From the NCBI RefSeq assembly GCF_018139145.2, contig NC_059478.1:1984001-2048000 (forward strand): a DNA stretch of 64,000 nt, read 5' to 3'. Positions 38,595 to 51,540 of this stretch are shown piece after piece. Position 1 is the first letter of the stretch. The number at the start of each line of letters is the position of its first letter. A program made the translations under genes and the position numbers. The notes beneath the pieces are model-generated. The model did no database searches and was not told where the DNA came from. It saw only the letters and a list, made by a program, of their open reading frames with translations. The stretch is from Gymnogyps californianus. Lineage: Eukaryota; Chordata; Aves; Accipitriformes; Cathartidae.

Positions 38595-38735
38595 ATAGGA
38601 CTGGAAGTGACCTTCTATATCATCAATCCAGTCCCCTCATCTCATAGGAAACCACTTCAGTTAATCTTTTTCAGAAAAAGAACGATCTCTGTTTAAATGA
38701 TAGGAAACAGTCAAATTTATTCCTCCACAAACTCC
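38595..38735 (-). repeat. ancient CR1 3'-end fragment
   Basis: 'ggactggaagtgaccttcta' followed by 'catcaatccagtcccctcat' is the reverse complement of the conserved CR1 3' UTR end (the GGACTGGAAGGGACCT...CATCTAGTCC pattern of old amniote copies). It fades towards 38735, where 'caaatttattcc' may be the remnant of the 'CAATTTATTCCA' block. Strongly diverged. Confidence 0.55.
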
Positions 38736-38819
38736 TCTCAGAATTCTGTCCTTTCCCCCTCCCCACCCCAGTTCTAATTAAAAGGTAGTTATGCAATGTT
38801 TGAAGCAATAAATAGTTTT

Positions 38820-38908
38820 TATATGTGTGCATGTGTGGGTGCGTACATACATATATGTATGTTTGCAGATACATACACGTATGTGTGTGCGTGTACAGCA
38901 TATATGCA
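38820..38908. repeat. mixed TG/TA/CA microsatellite
   Basis: Alternating purine-pyrimidine sequence over about 90 bp with interspersed TGTG, TACATA and GTGTGCG words. It contains a perfect 18-bp palindrome, ACATACATATATGTATGT, at 38845-38862. Small open frames crossing it are repeat-driven. Confidence 0.8.
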
Positions 38909-41900
38909 GGGTTTAGAAAGATAATAGCCAGTGTAGGTGTGATCTGCAATTACCTTTCCAAATCCTCTTGCTTTCGTCCTTGAAAATCTGAATGTTGCTG
39001 TGATCTGGTCCACTAACAGCGGCAGGAATGTGTGCTACATGGTGCTCAAAGAGAGAGAAATCCTAGGACGTGATTCATACCCATAACGTACCAGGCTGGC
39101 TGGTTAAACTGCAGTAAGGCTGCAAATGCATGTGGAGAAGAAAGAATACAGGATAGACACAACTTTTTTGCTTCCCGTTTGTGACTACTCCCAAGAAGAA
39201 GTGGGTCACCCCTCAGGTGTAGCCAGGAAATCAGTTAGATATATTGTTCCTAATAATCTCATGGCAGGCTGTGCTCCTGCGATGCGAGAACATCGTTCCT
39301 GTTACTGCAGCGAAACCTGAAAAATAAGTGCCAAATGCCCCCTTTCAGAAGGTAGACTTCCCATTTATGCATGGTGCCATTAAAATTAATTACCTGAGAA
39401 CCAGTTCATAATGTCTACAGATATGGAAATAATAAAAAGTAATTGACTGAAAGTATTCATAAAATATTTTGAGCAAAGGTCATTAATTTATGCTCGCTGA
39501 AACCTAGAACTGCATGCATGAATTACCAAAATACATGAGCAATAAGACAAATAATAGGTACTTATAAAATAACTGTCTACTATTAAGACTAGACACTTTC
39601 TGAGTTTTGGATCCCAGTTTTAGGAGGGCAGCAGCCAGCGATGCAGGAGGTTGGTTACCTTGACAGTCTCTGTGAAAGGCACACCCACGAGAAATAAAGC
39701 AGCAGGTCAGTGCAGTGACTTGAGCTGCTGATGAGACAGATGTCCACTTGTGGGCTACAAAACGTGGGGTTTTGTGGAACAAGCCACTCACTTTGCAGTC
39801 TCTCTGTGATCTGTGTTGCAGAAAATTTTCGGATGCCTGAAGTAATCAGTCTGCCAATCAATTGATCTCTGAGTTACAGGTGAAATCACAGAAAAATGCC
39901 TTAGGGCGTCTAGTGGATTCTGAAAGGGACTTTCAAAGCACTCTTTGTCTCGGTCAGATTCATTTCTTAAGAGAAAAAAAGACAAGAAATTAGTCATTAT
40001 GACACCGGCAGCTCGAATATTATTTAAGAATAAAGCATAAATGAAAGGATGAATTCTCTATTGCTTTTCCTACATTCAAACAAAACCGTACTAACATCAG
40101 GAAGAGCTACATTTGCAGATTGGATTTTCTGAAGAAACATTTCTTGCTACTAAATAAGACCTATTAAATGAACAATTAACAATGTTACTTCTTTTTGAAG
40201 AAGCAGATTGTATTCTGATGTAATTTCTCAAGTTTAATGGAGGCAGGTATCTACCAAACTGACGGAAAAGGATTTTTTTTTTTTTAAATAATTTCCGCTT
40301 CACAGTTGACATTTAATTTTTGTGAAATAAGAAGAGTGGGATCTAATTTTAGATGGTGAAACCTGAACATTTTCTGGATCTCGTTGCTGGGTTTTTTACT
40401 GTTGTAATTGGCACAGTGTACATATTTATAGCCATTGTCCCACTCCAATAATGCAACTACCAAAAAAATTAATTTTTTCATAGAAATTTTTTTCATAGAA
40501 ATTTTTTACCATAGGAAAATATCCTTTTGTACTGTATGTCTGCTCAGGTTGTTTATAAGTAATCTTAAGTATATAATTTCTGGTTTATTATTAATTAATT
40601 TCACTCTTGCCCCCCAGTAGTCTGTATTTATATCTCCCAGAACCTAAAACCAGTCTTGCAGAGAGTGGTTAGTCCCAACTTCAAACACAAAGTAGTTAGG
40701 CATTGCACTCTATACTGAACTAAATGGAATAAGAACCTATGATTTTTAAAAGCATTTATTGTTTTCATACAGTGAATATGGTCTTAAAGCACTAGTATGA
40801 TCTGAATTTACACAGTCACCACCTGATATTTTCAGACAATGATTTATACAATCAATTTTAGGACATCAATTGCAGTACCTGTATGGTAAATTATTTAATC
40901 ATGGCCACTGGAATAAGTGTATGCATCTTAATAAACTTTATGAATGTAATAACTAATAGGAAAGGCAAGTCTTTGACCACAGTGGCATTGAAATAATAAA
41001 TAAAACCTAGCATTATCATTGGATGGATTGTCAGAAGTTGATTATAGATCTTTTTCTGAAGATTAAATATCCCTGCAGTTGAGGTTCTAGACTGGAACCA
41101 GTACAATTTGTGGGGTGATTGTAGACAAGTCACTTCATTTATCTTGTTTTTCTTTTGACAAAATACTCATTTTATCACTTCATGTGATGAGGTTCTGTTT
41201 ATAAAGAATCTTGTATAGGAACGATGTATTATTATACTTTTAATATTATTGTTTATCAATAATACACTTTGAGTGCACAGTAATTGCTTTAGAGTGCCAC
41301 ACTAACAATACAAAAGAGAATTATTTGGAGATTATTTCTTTTGTATGCAGTATAATAATTGCATGTAATTAGGACCAAAACCACCGCAAAAGTCTGAATG
41401 GACTGTTTTTACTTCTGATGTTCAGATTTGTAATTACCAAAAATAGAAATATTTCTTGTCTTTAATTTTCTTCTCTCTCATTTTATTCTACTGCTTTTTT
41501 TTTTCCTAGTAACTAAATATATGAAATTTTAAAATAATTATACTGTTATGGGGAGTATATTTGGAAAACAGAACCTTAAAGAATCCATTCCTGAAAGACT
41601 GGATATCATATACTGATAAAATATGTACATTTAACATTTTCATGTTGCATTTCTCCATTGTGTATCATCATAGCTGGATTTGTGGATATGTGTATTAAGC
41701 TACTCCTTTACTGTTTCACTATTTCTTTTCTAAAGGAGTCATATGAATATCCCTTTTCTTTTGCAGTTCTTCTGTACATTCCTTCTCTCAAAAGAACCTC
41801 CACAATCTCTTATTTCCTCTTATGTTCCTTTCAGTTATTGAAAGGATAACCCATTTTCTTGAAGTTTTATCTGGCTTTAGTGATTAACTTACCCAAGTCT

Positions 41901-44900
41901 TCTTCTGCAATGATATCCTTTCACTTGTACCACTCAGCAGTTGGAAAATATGGTTCCTGTTATTTATACTATTTCACCTCAGATTTCCCTCACGAATACT
42001 AAGAAGTGCAAAACTCATTTAATTTTCCCACTATATCCTGTTCACTTTGTATTAGATTTCTCCCTAATCCCTTAGTGGGCTAATTATTTCAGTTTTCAGC
42101 CCTTTATCTCTTTCCCTTTATATATTTAAAGAATCTTATATTGTTTTTAGTCACTCCCAAGGTAATAATTCCCTTTTTATTATATTTTTACGTTGCAGCA
42201 TTTTTGAGACACTGATATCCATCCTCCTCTACTTCTTTTATTAATTTTCAGGGACATTCATTTACACAGCTCAGATAGATACATTTTCTTCTATTACCAC
42301 TCTCTCTCTCCAGTGCCTCCTCCCTCTGGGGCAGCCTCTTTTTAAAAGCTGGCCCAGAGCAATTACAATACAATTAGAGGGGAGCCAACTTGCGTAAAAT
42401 TTTAATTTCCCCAAAATATTGCCTTCCTTCCTTCCAAATCTATGGCAGAGATTTTTTTCTCTCTTTTCTTAGTCAGGAGAAGACAGGTCAAAACACCGAA
42501 TTACAGGATTTCCAGGGCGTGTAGTCCCAGAAAGAGCCATGTGTCAGGCAGGTACGTGCCATCTTTCTGCCCAAGGCCACTCCTGGGATCACCCCGTTCC
42601 ATGAAAACAACCGCTTTTCATGTATTATCTTCCATCTGCTACACTTCTTGTCTGACTTCCAGGTAGTACACTTTAGGTTTCTTACGACCACAGATGTAAT
42701 GTGCTCAGCATGCTACTTCTGCTTGCAATACCAAATTTGGCCCAATAAAATAAAAAATACAGTAACTATATGATGTAAATTTGCTGTTTTACTTAGATCA
42801 GTAGAATCAGGAATTTCATACTAAGTATGTTTCCAGAGAGATAAAACTAATATAGTTAAAGCTTATATGTCTCTCTGAATATATTTCTCTGCACATGTTT
42901 ATAATCTTATAACCATATAATTACATACGTATAATAGGCACAGATTTTTCATAATTTTGTGTGTGCTTTCACTGGAGCTAGGTTTGAACTTTGTATTTCA
43001 GAAAGCTGAAAAGCAATATGAACAAATAATTCATTCCTGATACGTTCTTTTTCCTTTCTTGTATTTTAGCATGTCAAACACAATATATATTGTAGGTGGC
43101 TGAAGTCTGTCTTGCTAACTCAGCTCCACTGTTAATCACCAACTCATCCTGTTCCACCTAAAAAGTGTACATAGTGAAGCAAGTAAACTGTGTTTAGGTT
43201 TTTCGTTTGTTTTGGTTTTAGTAATGCCATCTTTCCCAGGGTTTTCAAATTTTGTCGGCTGCATAGTTTGAGTTTGAAATGAATTAGAGCAGGCATTTTT
43301 TCAGACAGAGTAAAGCCTTTGAATGATTTTGTAGATTACCATTAATTAGTCTGGGTGAAATCCAATCACTTCCTTAATCTCTAAATGAGTGAGTGTTGTT
43401 TAGAGCACCACTGACATTCTCTACCTGCAGATATTTTCAGTATTATTATACTCTTCAGCTCATCCAAATTAGAACAAAAATAGTCTTAACCTCTGTTAAA
43501 CAAGACTAATAAATATTCCTTAAAATACAGATTTGATTTCCCCAGCTCATTCAGCGTAGAGCCCTAAGAATTTTAAATATTCATCACTGTTGAAGGCAGG
43601 TAATTGGTATAGCAGAGGAAAAGTTCCCTACAGGCTTACTGTGCTTAGTATCTGTATGATGCACACGTGATTCAGGGCTTAGACTCCATATCCAGCACGT
43701 GGCAAAGAAAAAGCATGGGAAAAGAGGCGAGATGAAAGCATTATCACTCATATCCCCTTTCACGTTCATGCAAGATTCTAGGGTTTCAAATTTTTAACGA
43801 AGCTAATAAGCATGTTATTTATTTATTTACATTTATTGTAACACATTCAAGTGTTTCAGCAGATGGACTTCCAAATCATTTAAGAAATATAAAGGTCTGT
43901 TTCTAAGCTATTCAGTCTCAGTTATCTAGCACAGGCAAGGCGGTTCTGACTGGAAGTGTCACAGGTGAAAAATATTGTCTGAGCACTTTTTACAGAGGGA
44001 AAAGAAAGAGATAAACAAATCTGGCTCATAATGCTTCCCAAAACACTATCATCGTGTTTGGAATTGGCTTACAAAAAGAATTTAAGACTGTTTCAGGAAG
44101 GACTTGAGTTAGGGTTGCTGTTTTAATTTGCACCCTGAGAACTGGGTTTTGATTGTTTAAAACAAAGGCAAAGCAAAGAATTGGGAGATGGCTTTGTCTA
44201 TGAGCAGAAACGTGTTGCCAAACAGGTACGCGCATACTATAGCACGTCTCCATCAAAACTGGAGCAAGTCAAAAGCATATAATTTGGAGTGAGATGTACT
44301 CTGTTTTCAATATTTGGTTTCAGTGATCAGAAAAAGTTCTGGGCTTATTTCTGGAAGGAGGGCAAGTTGATGAGACTAATGTTGTTCGAGTTACTGTCTA
44401 TATTCAGCCAGGGAGTAAACAAAGTCAGTGTCATAGTTACATATAATGATATTTTTTTCTTTCATTTAGAACTGTTTTCACACAAATAAAAACATAACTT
44501 CTATGAATTTATGTTTATTGTTCCTGGATAATTCTGTGGATGCTTGTGATTATGGAAGAGCCCCACTGGATGGTGAACAAGGAAATTTCAGCCTGATTCC
44601 TTGGAGTAAGTAGAGAAACACAGCCCAGCCAGAACTCACAAGAGAAGTCTTAATAACATCAACAGCCCTAATGAACACAGCCTCCCTGGGATACATTTCC
44701 CCAAAAATATATATATTACTATTTGAGGATTTCTAATGGCTGATTTTTGAAGTGATTGATGGCAGAAGGCACTGAGTGACATGTGATCTTTAAGAAATGT
44801 CGTAGTGAATGTTTAGAAATCCTGATTTTTGCAGGAGTGTCTAAATTGGTAGAGGTAAAAAATTAATAACTTTAAATTGGAAAACACGATCTATCTTAGG

Positions 44901-47900
44901 GCTGTGGGGAGGACTGTCACATGCAACTGTGTTTTTGCAGGTTCCAAAACCAGCTTCACTTATGTGACAAGTTTAGAAACTGGCTCATTTTCTGGAGGAA
45001 AAATAAAAACAATTTCTAGATGCATTGGTGAAAGAAGATGACAAATGAGCTTGGTAGATAGCATAATGAACAATTCTACCTGTTTAAATTACTCAACTAG
45101 CAAAAAGGAGCCTTTCTATATGATTTTAGAGGAACAAGCCCTCTGTAAGTCTATGTTTACAGAACATCCTGGTAGATGAAACTGGAAGTTTGCCCCAGGT
45201 CAATATGTAATTTGGAAACACCAGAAGGCTGTGCATTTTAATTAACTTTCTGCTCTTTCTCTGGTGCCTTTCCCCTCTGTTTCCTTGCTACTCATAATGA
45301 TTAAAAGACAAAATCCTGCCCCAGTTCCATGCTCAGGAATGCTTCATGATTTGTTTTCATTAACTTCTACTATGCAAACATGTTTAATTATTTATCTGCT
45401 TATTTTCACAGGAAATCCTACAGAGATCTAAGTCTTGTTTGTAGGGATGCCATGTCAGCAGTGGCTGGAAAATCCAGTCATCCATCGTTAAGGGAATAAG
45501 AGTAATGCATTCTCCAATTTGTTTACAGGTAAGGGAAGAATACTTGAGTTTAGGTCAAAATTTGAGGACCAGAGACATACTGAATCAGCTGGTACCTCTC
45601 GTATAAGCTTCACAGTTTGTTATTTGGGGAGTTGGAAACTACCTCTTTAAAGATTATGAGAGAAGAATGTTGCTATAGTACCTGGATGTAGTTGTCTATG
45701 TTCAGGTTCATGCATCACAAATGTGACTCTGTTGTATAGGCCAAGCAATCTGGATCACAGTGGTTAGCGCGGTAGCCTGCCTTATCTAATGACCCATGAA
45801 AACAAATTTTCTTTACCCAAAAAAACGTTCACTGTATCTGTGAATGATTTCATGCCCACCTCTGCAGCATTTGTGGGACAGGGAAAAGATGTAGATGTTG
45901 AGTTCACAGAGCCAGGTGGCTTAAGACAATCCCATCCACACTGTCCACCATAGCAGGTTACTCTTCCCATGTGCCAGTTCAGTTTTCCTGTGCCTGAGCT
46001 TTCCTGTCTAGAGAGTGACTTGGCCCACTCCAGACAAAAGCCAACGTGTGAGCCAAACCGTGGCTCTGTGGACAGTCAAGGAGTTTGACTTGGGCTGCAG
46101 GACCATGGAAGTATCAGGTGAAGAGAAGAGTGAATTCGGTTGGCCCTGGGTCAAGCTGCACAAAGGTTGGTTTGTCAACATTTGGTAAATGTCTGCATTT
46201 GATGCTGACAAATCACCTATTTGTGATTTTGTTTCTTAGCCACTTTGTTAAGATTGCTATTGACAGAAACCAATATGGCGCCTGTTGGTTTTGCAGCTCT
46301 GCCTTTGTTGTGTTTTTCCTCACACAAGATGTAGAGATAGTCAGGATGAGGTATAAGTAACCTATCCTATCCTCATAGGCTTCAGAAAGAGATGAGACAC
46401 CTCTAAGGATAACATAATTGTTCATTGCGATCCATTCATAAGAATGCTAAATGTCTGGGATTCAAAGCTTCATGACAGGGAACTTTATCTAATAGATAGG
46501 ACTAGGAAAAAAAAGAAGTCTTGTGGCTTATCATCCCATCCCACCATGGGATATCATGTTTCTTCATGTCCTAGCCACTGTCAGAGGGATCCTGTGTGAT
46601 ACTAATGAGTGCTCTGTGCTGCTCTGGCACACAGTGAAATTCCCTCCTCATTTTCTTTCAACTTCTTTGTCTTTCTGGTGTCCTGGATATCATTCATCCA
46701 AAATACACCAAGTGCGGTACACCTACTGCTCTTCTTCCTACCTATATTCCCAGTTCTGGTTCTGACCCAAGCCAGGACACTGAATATGTGGAATATCTTC
46801 ATAAACAAAGGAAGCTCACCAACCCTCTCCAAATTCAAGAGAGATCCTGGTCCAAGTTTCAAATAATTATTCAGGCAGTGCTCTTGAAGTAGTTTATCCT
46901 AATCACATAATCAATTGTAATTACAACCTGCAGCAGGCTTTTTAGTCAGATGCTGTATTTGTATGATGAGGCTTAACTGAAGATTCCTTTCACTATTAAA
47001 AAAGCAGAAAATATATAGAGGTTCCTCAAGACTTCACTAGAGTATTGTATATGAATTAGATCTGGGTCAGACAATCAGAATGCAGACAAAGCAGTTGCAC
47101 CTAGCAGCCTGTAACTCAAATATTGGCATTCGGAATTAAGTTGGAAACTAGTTGCAGTACATAGGCATAAGCCGTTTAGTGATTCTGGATTAGGACATGC
47201 CCAGGAGGAAATTGGGTTGGTTCTTTGGGAGTAAATATAATGAAAGAAAGAAAATGAGACAGACTTAGACTACAAAACTAATGGCCATCTATCCTGAAAC
47301 CAACGGTGTACTTAAAATTATTTCCAAAATGGAATGAGAGGAAGAAGAGAGATTAAACTCTCTGCAGTGTGCGGTATTGACTTTTTTGTGTGTGTGCTGC
47401 GAACCTTTATGAAAGCAACATCTGCTCCCATTTGTATGTTAATTTTTTTTGGCATTTAAAATTTGGCTTTTAAAAATCATTCTCTCTCTTTTCCCTTCTA
47501 GTGAGAAGCTGAGATATAAAGCAGGTGCTGTACAGAAATATGAGAGCATCTGAGTTAAATTAGAAATAAAATTATCTCAAAGGAATAACTTCAGTCATCA
47601 TAGAAAGTGAGTGTCAAATGTCAAGCTAGGGCACGCTAATAAAATTTGAACCCATATTGCCAGATTAAATATCTTTGTGTTCATTTTGTTTATATTTTAT
47701 TTTTGAGATTAGTCTGTCTTTTCCATTCTCCTTATCATGTTCTATATTCCCTCCCAAGGCAGCCATTTCAGAGGCAGAGAAAAGATTTGATTCCTCCATC
47801 CATACTGCTGATACCCCTAGCACCTGAGACACAGAGCTGGAATCTTTAAATAGAATATATATTAAATTTTCTCTCTTCATGTTTTTAGCTTTGTTAAAAG

Positions 47901-47944
47901 TGCATGTCTGCAGTGCCTTTACAGGACTTGTTTCCATGAGTTCA
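38909..47944. other. unique AT-rich non-coding sequence
   Basis: No recognised gene or young element in about 9 kb. Open frames up to 95 codons, none resembling a known protein. Contains a small ~15-bp tandem repeat at 40473-40518. A tRNA-like string near 45762 was checked and rejected. Confidence 0.6.
40473..40518. repeat. ~15-bp tandem repeat, about 3 copies
   Basis: Units TTTTTTCATAGAAA, TTTTTTTCATAGAAA and a degenerate TTTTTTACCATAGGAAA in tandem. Probably slippage; it creates the short open frame there. Confidence 0.75.
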
Positions 47945-48410
47945 TAAAGATCATAAGATCACAGAAAAAATGTAAGTTCAAAGGTACCTCCAGGGGCCAT
48001 CTGGCCTTGTCCAATTGAGTTTTGGATACCTCCAAAGGCAGAGATTCCACAGAGTCTCTGGGCAACTGCAGTTTGACCACCCACACGGTGAATTTTTTCT
48101 CCCCTATCTAATCAGACTTTCCGATGTTCCAGCTTGTGCCCATTGCCTCTTTTTCTATTGTCTTGCATCTCTGAAAAGAGTCTGCCTCTGTCTTCTTTAC
48201 ACCCTCCCATTAGGTAGCTGTGGATGGCAATAAGGTGTCCCCTTCTCCAGACTGAACAAATCCAACCCTCAGCTTCTCCTTGCACATCGTCATTTCCAGC
48301 CCACTAAAAATCCTTGTGGACCACCACTGCACTTGGTTTGATCTGACCAAGTCTCTCATGAACTGGGGAGCCCAGAACTGGACATGGTATTCCAGATGCA
48401 ATCATGGGAC
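47945..48410 (-). mobile_element. diverged CR1 LINE fragment, minus strand
   Basis: On the plus strand the order is the CR1 3' end reversed: 'cataagatcacag' (tail side), 'ggggccatctggccttgtcc', 'agagattccacagagtctct', 'cccttctccagactgaacaa' and finally 'agaactggacatggtattcc'. On the minus strand, 48210-48401 encodes HLEYHVQFWAPQFMRDL, the [15 protein letters not shown] block of CR1 ORF2. Several indels break the frame. More diverged than the CR1 at 15 kb; 5'-truncated. Confidence 0.85.
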
Positions 48411-50302
48411 TTGATTTGTCTCCTCTTCTATGTCAGGTGGTCTGTGACAGATACTTACGATCCATGCTGGTCTGACCTGTGATACTTACCCTCTTGACTG
48501 GATCACATTTCCACTTGTTAGCTAATGCTAATGTTTTGCATGCTTGTTTGAGAGCTCAGAAAACTTCATTCCTCATTTTAATTAGAGGACAAACAGTTAA
48601 ATCCACAGCTCAGCTGTTTCTGGTAATGTATTGCATAATCGTCCCTTGAATCCTCATCATTCCTGTGCTCATCGCCCCTGTGCACTGGATACCTGTCTCA
48701 GAGCCCATCTGTGGAGAACCCCAAAGATCACAAATTAAAGGTGCCTGTGTTCTGAGTGGCAGAAAAGTGTCCAAATGTCTGTTGCTGTTTTTCCGGTTGC
48801 TTCTCAAACAGAAAAGATCTTCAGTTCAGAAAAAGGAAAATATGGATTTATGTCTTGATATCTTCAAGCACCTCCAGGAGCTCTATTTAAAAAACTGTTG
48901 ACTAGTCCTAACATAAATATAGATTAAATGTGTTTCTGTCCTGTGAGCGTGAGATCAGTTATGCAGATCTCTGGATTGCCCTCCCTCTGGTTTAAGACAA
49001 TCAATGCTTTTAAATTTTATATGTCTTTTTCATTCCCCTCTTTGTTTTTTTAGCTTAGTTTTGTTCTGGTTTGTTTGCTTGTTCGCTTTTTTATGTTTAA
49101 ACACTTAGGCCAGTTAGAAGGTTGAGTGTACACCATTCAATGGTGCGGTTGGGTTGGTAGGCCAGAACGGCCTTGCCTTTCAGTGCCAACCACCTTGATT
49201 TAAGCTTAGGACATGGGAAAAGCCTTCAAAAGATAGTATTATATATTCGTTTCAATGTTTACTACAAAAAAGTAGGAAAGTCCTGCCTGTTTGATTTGAA
49301 CCCTACTTCTGGCTCCTGCTTCCACAGCAGAAATTCACTCTCTGGGATCCTAGAGAGGAGTACTCGTAAAGCTGGAATGCATGAGCAGCAGCAATTCCAC
49401 AAATTTACTATTCAGTTAGTCTGTATTTATTGCTTCTGCAATGGTGGCAACACATTATTCTGTTCTGAATTGTAATGATTTTCTAAATCCTCCTTTCCAT
49501 GGATTATTTTTTTAATTTAATGCACTTTTCTTCTCTTTTACAAAAATAAACCACGTTAAATAGGCTTGAAGAAAGGTGTGCAAATTTAAATAAAACCCAA
49601 ACTCTTCTTTAAGGAAAATGTGCCAGAACTCTGACCATCTCACTCAGTACTTTAGTGCACAAACACTTCATGACCTACTGGCATTCTGGATTGGGAAAGG
49701 AACAGAGAGAGGCACCCTTCATTCACACCCAGATTTACTGATCCTGGGGTAAGAGGTGACATGATGATAATCAAAATTAATTCACCTCCCAGAAAGTATC
49801 TTCTGGGTTTTACAGATAAATCAACCTCTGACCAAACTCCCTTACTTAAGAATAAAAACGCATTACAACCAGCATGGGATAAAACATAACTTTGTGAATC
49901 TTAAGGAGCTAAGAATTATTTTAGTCTGAATTTCCTCCTTTTCTGAGTGCGAATCCAAAGATAATTGGGTTAAACCCATAAAACACAAAATCAGACTCAT
50001 CAGCTGAAAGTACTGTTGTAATATAACATTCCAATTCACACTGCTGAAAAACCAAATTCATCCAGTTTCAGAATATCTGCTTTTTTTTAACAGATTCCAA
50101 ACTTCCGCAGAATGAGGTTATCCCCTCAAGAAACAAGGGTGTTTACAGAGCAAAAGACTGACTATTGTGCAGAGGGCAGAGGTATGTACACAGAGGTACT
50201 TCTCTTGTGTATGCAGAATTATGCCCACAGTATAAAGTCACCAACTTAATTACTAAACCTTTCAGAAAGTGTTTCTTTAAATGTGTTTTCCAGTTTTCTT
50301 AA

Positions 50303-50328
<26 letters not shown>
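50303..50328. repeat. poly-T tract (T26)
   Basis: The longest homopolymer in the window. No retrotransposon body is seen beside it, though a minus-strand poly-A tail of a decayed retrocopy cannot be excluded. Confidence 0.9.
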
Positions 50329-50333
<5 letters not shown>

Positions 50334-51072
50334 TCTAGTATTAGCCATCTTGCCCTTTGCCAGCCTGGTAGCCTTTTGGCTATTCCTAGCTAAATTTGCG
50401 GAAAACTACCAAAGTCTCACAGCAATCTTTGCTTCTTCTTACCGTTTCACTTTGGTCCCAATGCCTACTTCTAATCAACTTACCTTGAACCCCTCACATT
50501 TATTCAAGCCATGAGAGCTTTATAATTTCTTCACGATATAATGAAATTCAGTCACCAGAAAAGGAGAAGTACAAGGTTTGACATAACTTTAATAAATGCC
50601 ATAGTCAACTGGTGTTGATCATAAAAATTTGTGTCAGTTGTGTGGAGGTGTGTGTGGGTGATACGCTAGTGGGAAATAGAATTATAGCGGAAATCTTATG
50701 TAGATAGATGTAGATTCAGCTATTGCACCCTGACCTCCTTTCACACCTTTGGGTTATCCTTCCAAGGCTTTCATCTTGCTTCCAGGACACTACTGTATTT
50801 TAATAGGAGCAAAATAAAAGAATATATGGAGATAAAAATGATGTAGCAGGCAGGTTTTTTTAGCATTTGGGGTTTTATTGGGAAGAGGTATGGCAAAAAG
50901 TCTTGTTGCTTTCAGAATTCCTACTGAATAGGAATTTCTTTGTTATTAACTCTTCAGATGATAGTGATTTTCTGTCATAATAAGTTTTGATGATGTGATA
51001 GTGAGAAAGCCAGATGCTGAAGTAGCAAAATTAAAATGTAACCTTTTTGTTTCATTTAAAATTGACTTTTTC

Positions 51073-51093
51073 TTTGTTTGTTTGTTTGTTTTG
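51073..51093. repeat. (TTTG)n microsatellite
   Basis: Four TTTG units plus a TTTTG end. Confidence 0.8.
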
Positions 51094-51153
51094 AAAGACT
51101 TTGTTTCTTCTCAGATGGACATTAATCTGGGTAATGAAGCTTGATGGAGATGT

Positions 51154-51184
51154 AGATTGGAGTCCGTAATCTGGGCTCCAATCT
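51154..51184. other. 9-bp inverted repeat at edge of GC-rich island
   Basis: AGATTGGAG, a 13-nt spacer, then CTCCAATCT. The stem is perfect. It marks the left edge of the GC-rich block; function unknown. Confidence 0.7.
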
Positions 51185-51540
51185 CCCCCATGCACTGAGC
51201 TCACCACTCAACCTGCCTCTCTGTCAGGGTATGGTGAAGGCTGGTGGCTCCCAAGGGGATGGGACTGGGAGCCATGTGCAATGACACAGTCCCCTGGGCT
51301 GACAAAGTGATCCGAGCAGCCCCAGCTCTGATCATCAGGCAGGGCAGAGGGGACAGGGATGGGCTGAGGCCAGGCTGGGACATCGTCCTACAGCTCAGGC
51401 CTGGCTTAGCAGCACCCAGCAGGGCGCTGACATGGGGTCCTGGGCCAGAGGTGGAGGTCTGGAGGGGCTGGTCAGGGCCAGTGTGGCCTGTGAGTGCTCT
51501 CTGGGCCCTGACAGTCCCTTCTGATTCACTGTAGTCCTCC
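51185..51540. other. isolated GC-rich island of unknown origin
   Basis: About 350 bp of clearly higher GC content, rich in CTGG/GGCC words, between AT-rich flanks. Open frames span it on both strands (plus 51244-51534, 96 codons; minus 51201-51569, 122 codons). Neither protein shows a recognisable domain, and mutual openness is expected in such skewed sequence. It does not match the CR1 or LTR copies elsewhere in the window. It could be an old GC-rich repeat, a lncRNA exon or a regulatory island. Confidence 0.4.

Larger units (their letters stand above)
48411..51150. other. unique AT-rich non-coding sequence
   Basis: No gene or element recognised. Open frames up to 100 codons (49173-49475) without family resemblance. 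Homopolymer T26 at 50303-50328 and a short TTTG repeat at 51073-51093 are present. Confidence 0.6.

Noticed and set aside
45755..45790. tRNA-like string 'agtggttagcgcggtagcct'
   Set aside because: It resembles a D-arm, but no anticodon stem or T-arm (GGTTCGAATCC-type box) follows and no acceptor pairing is found.
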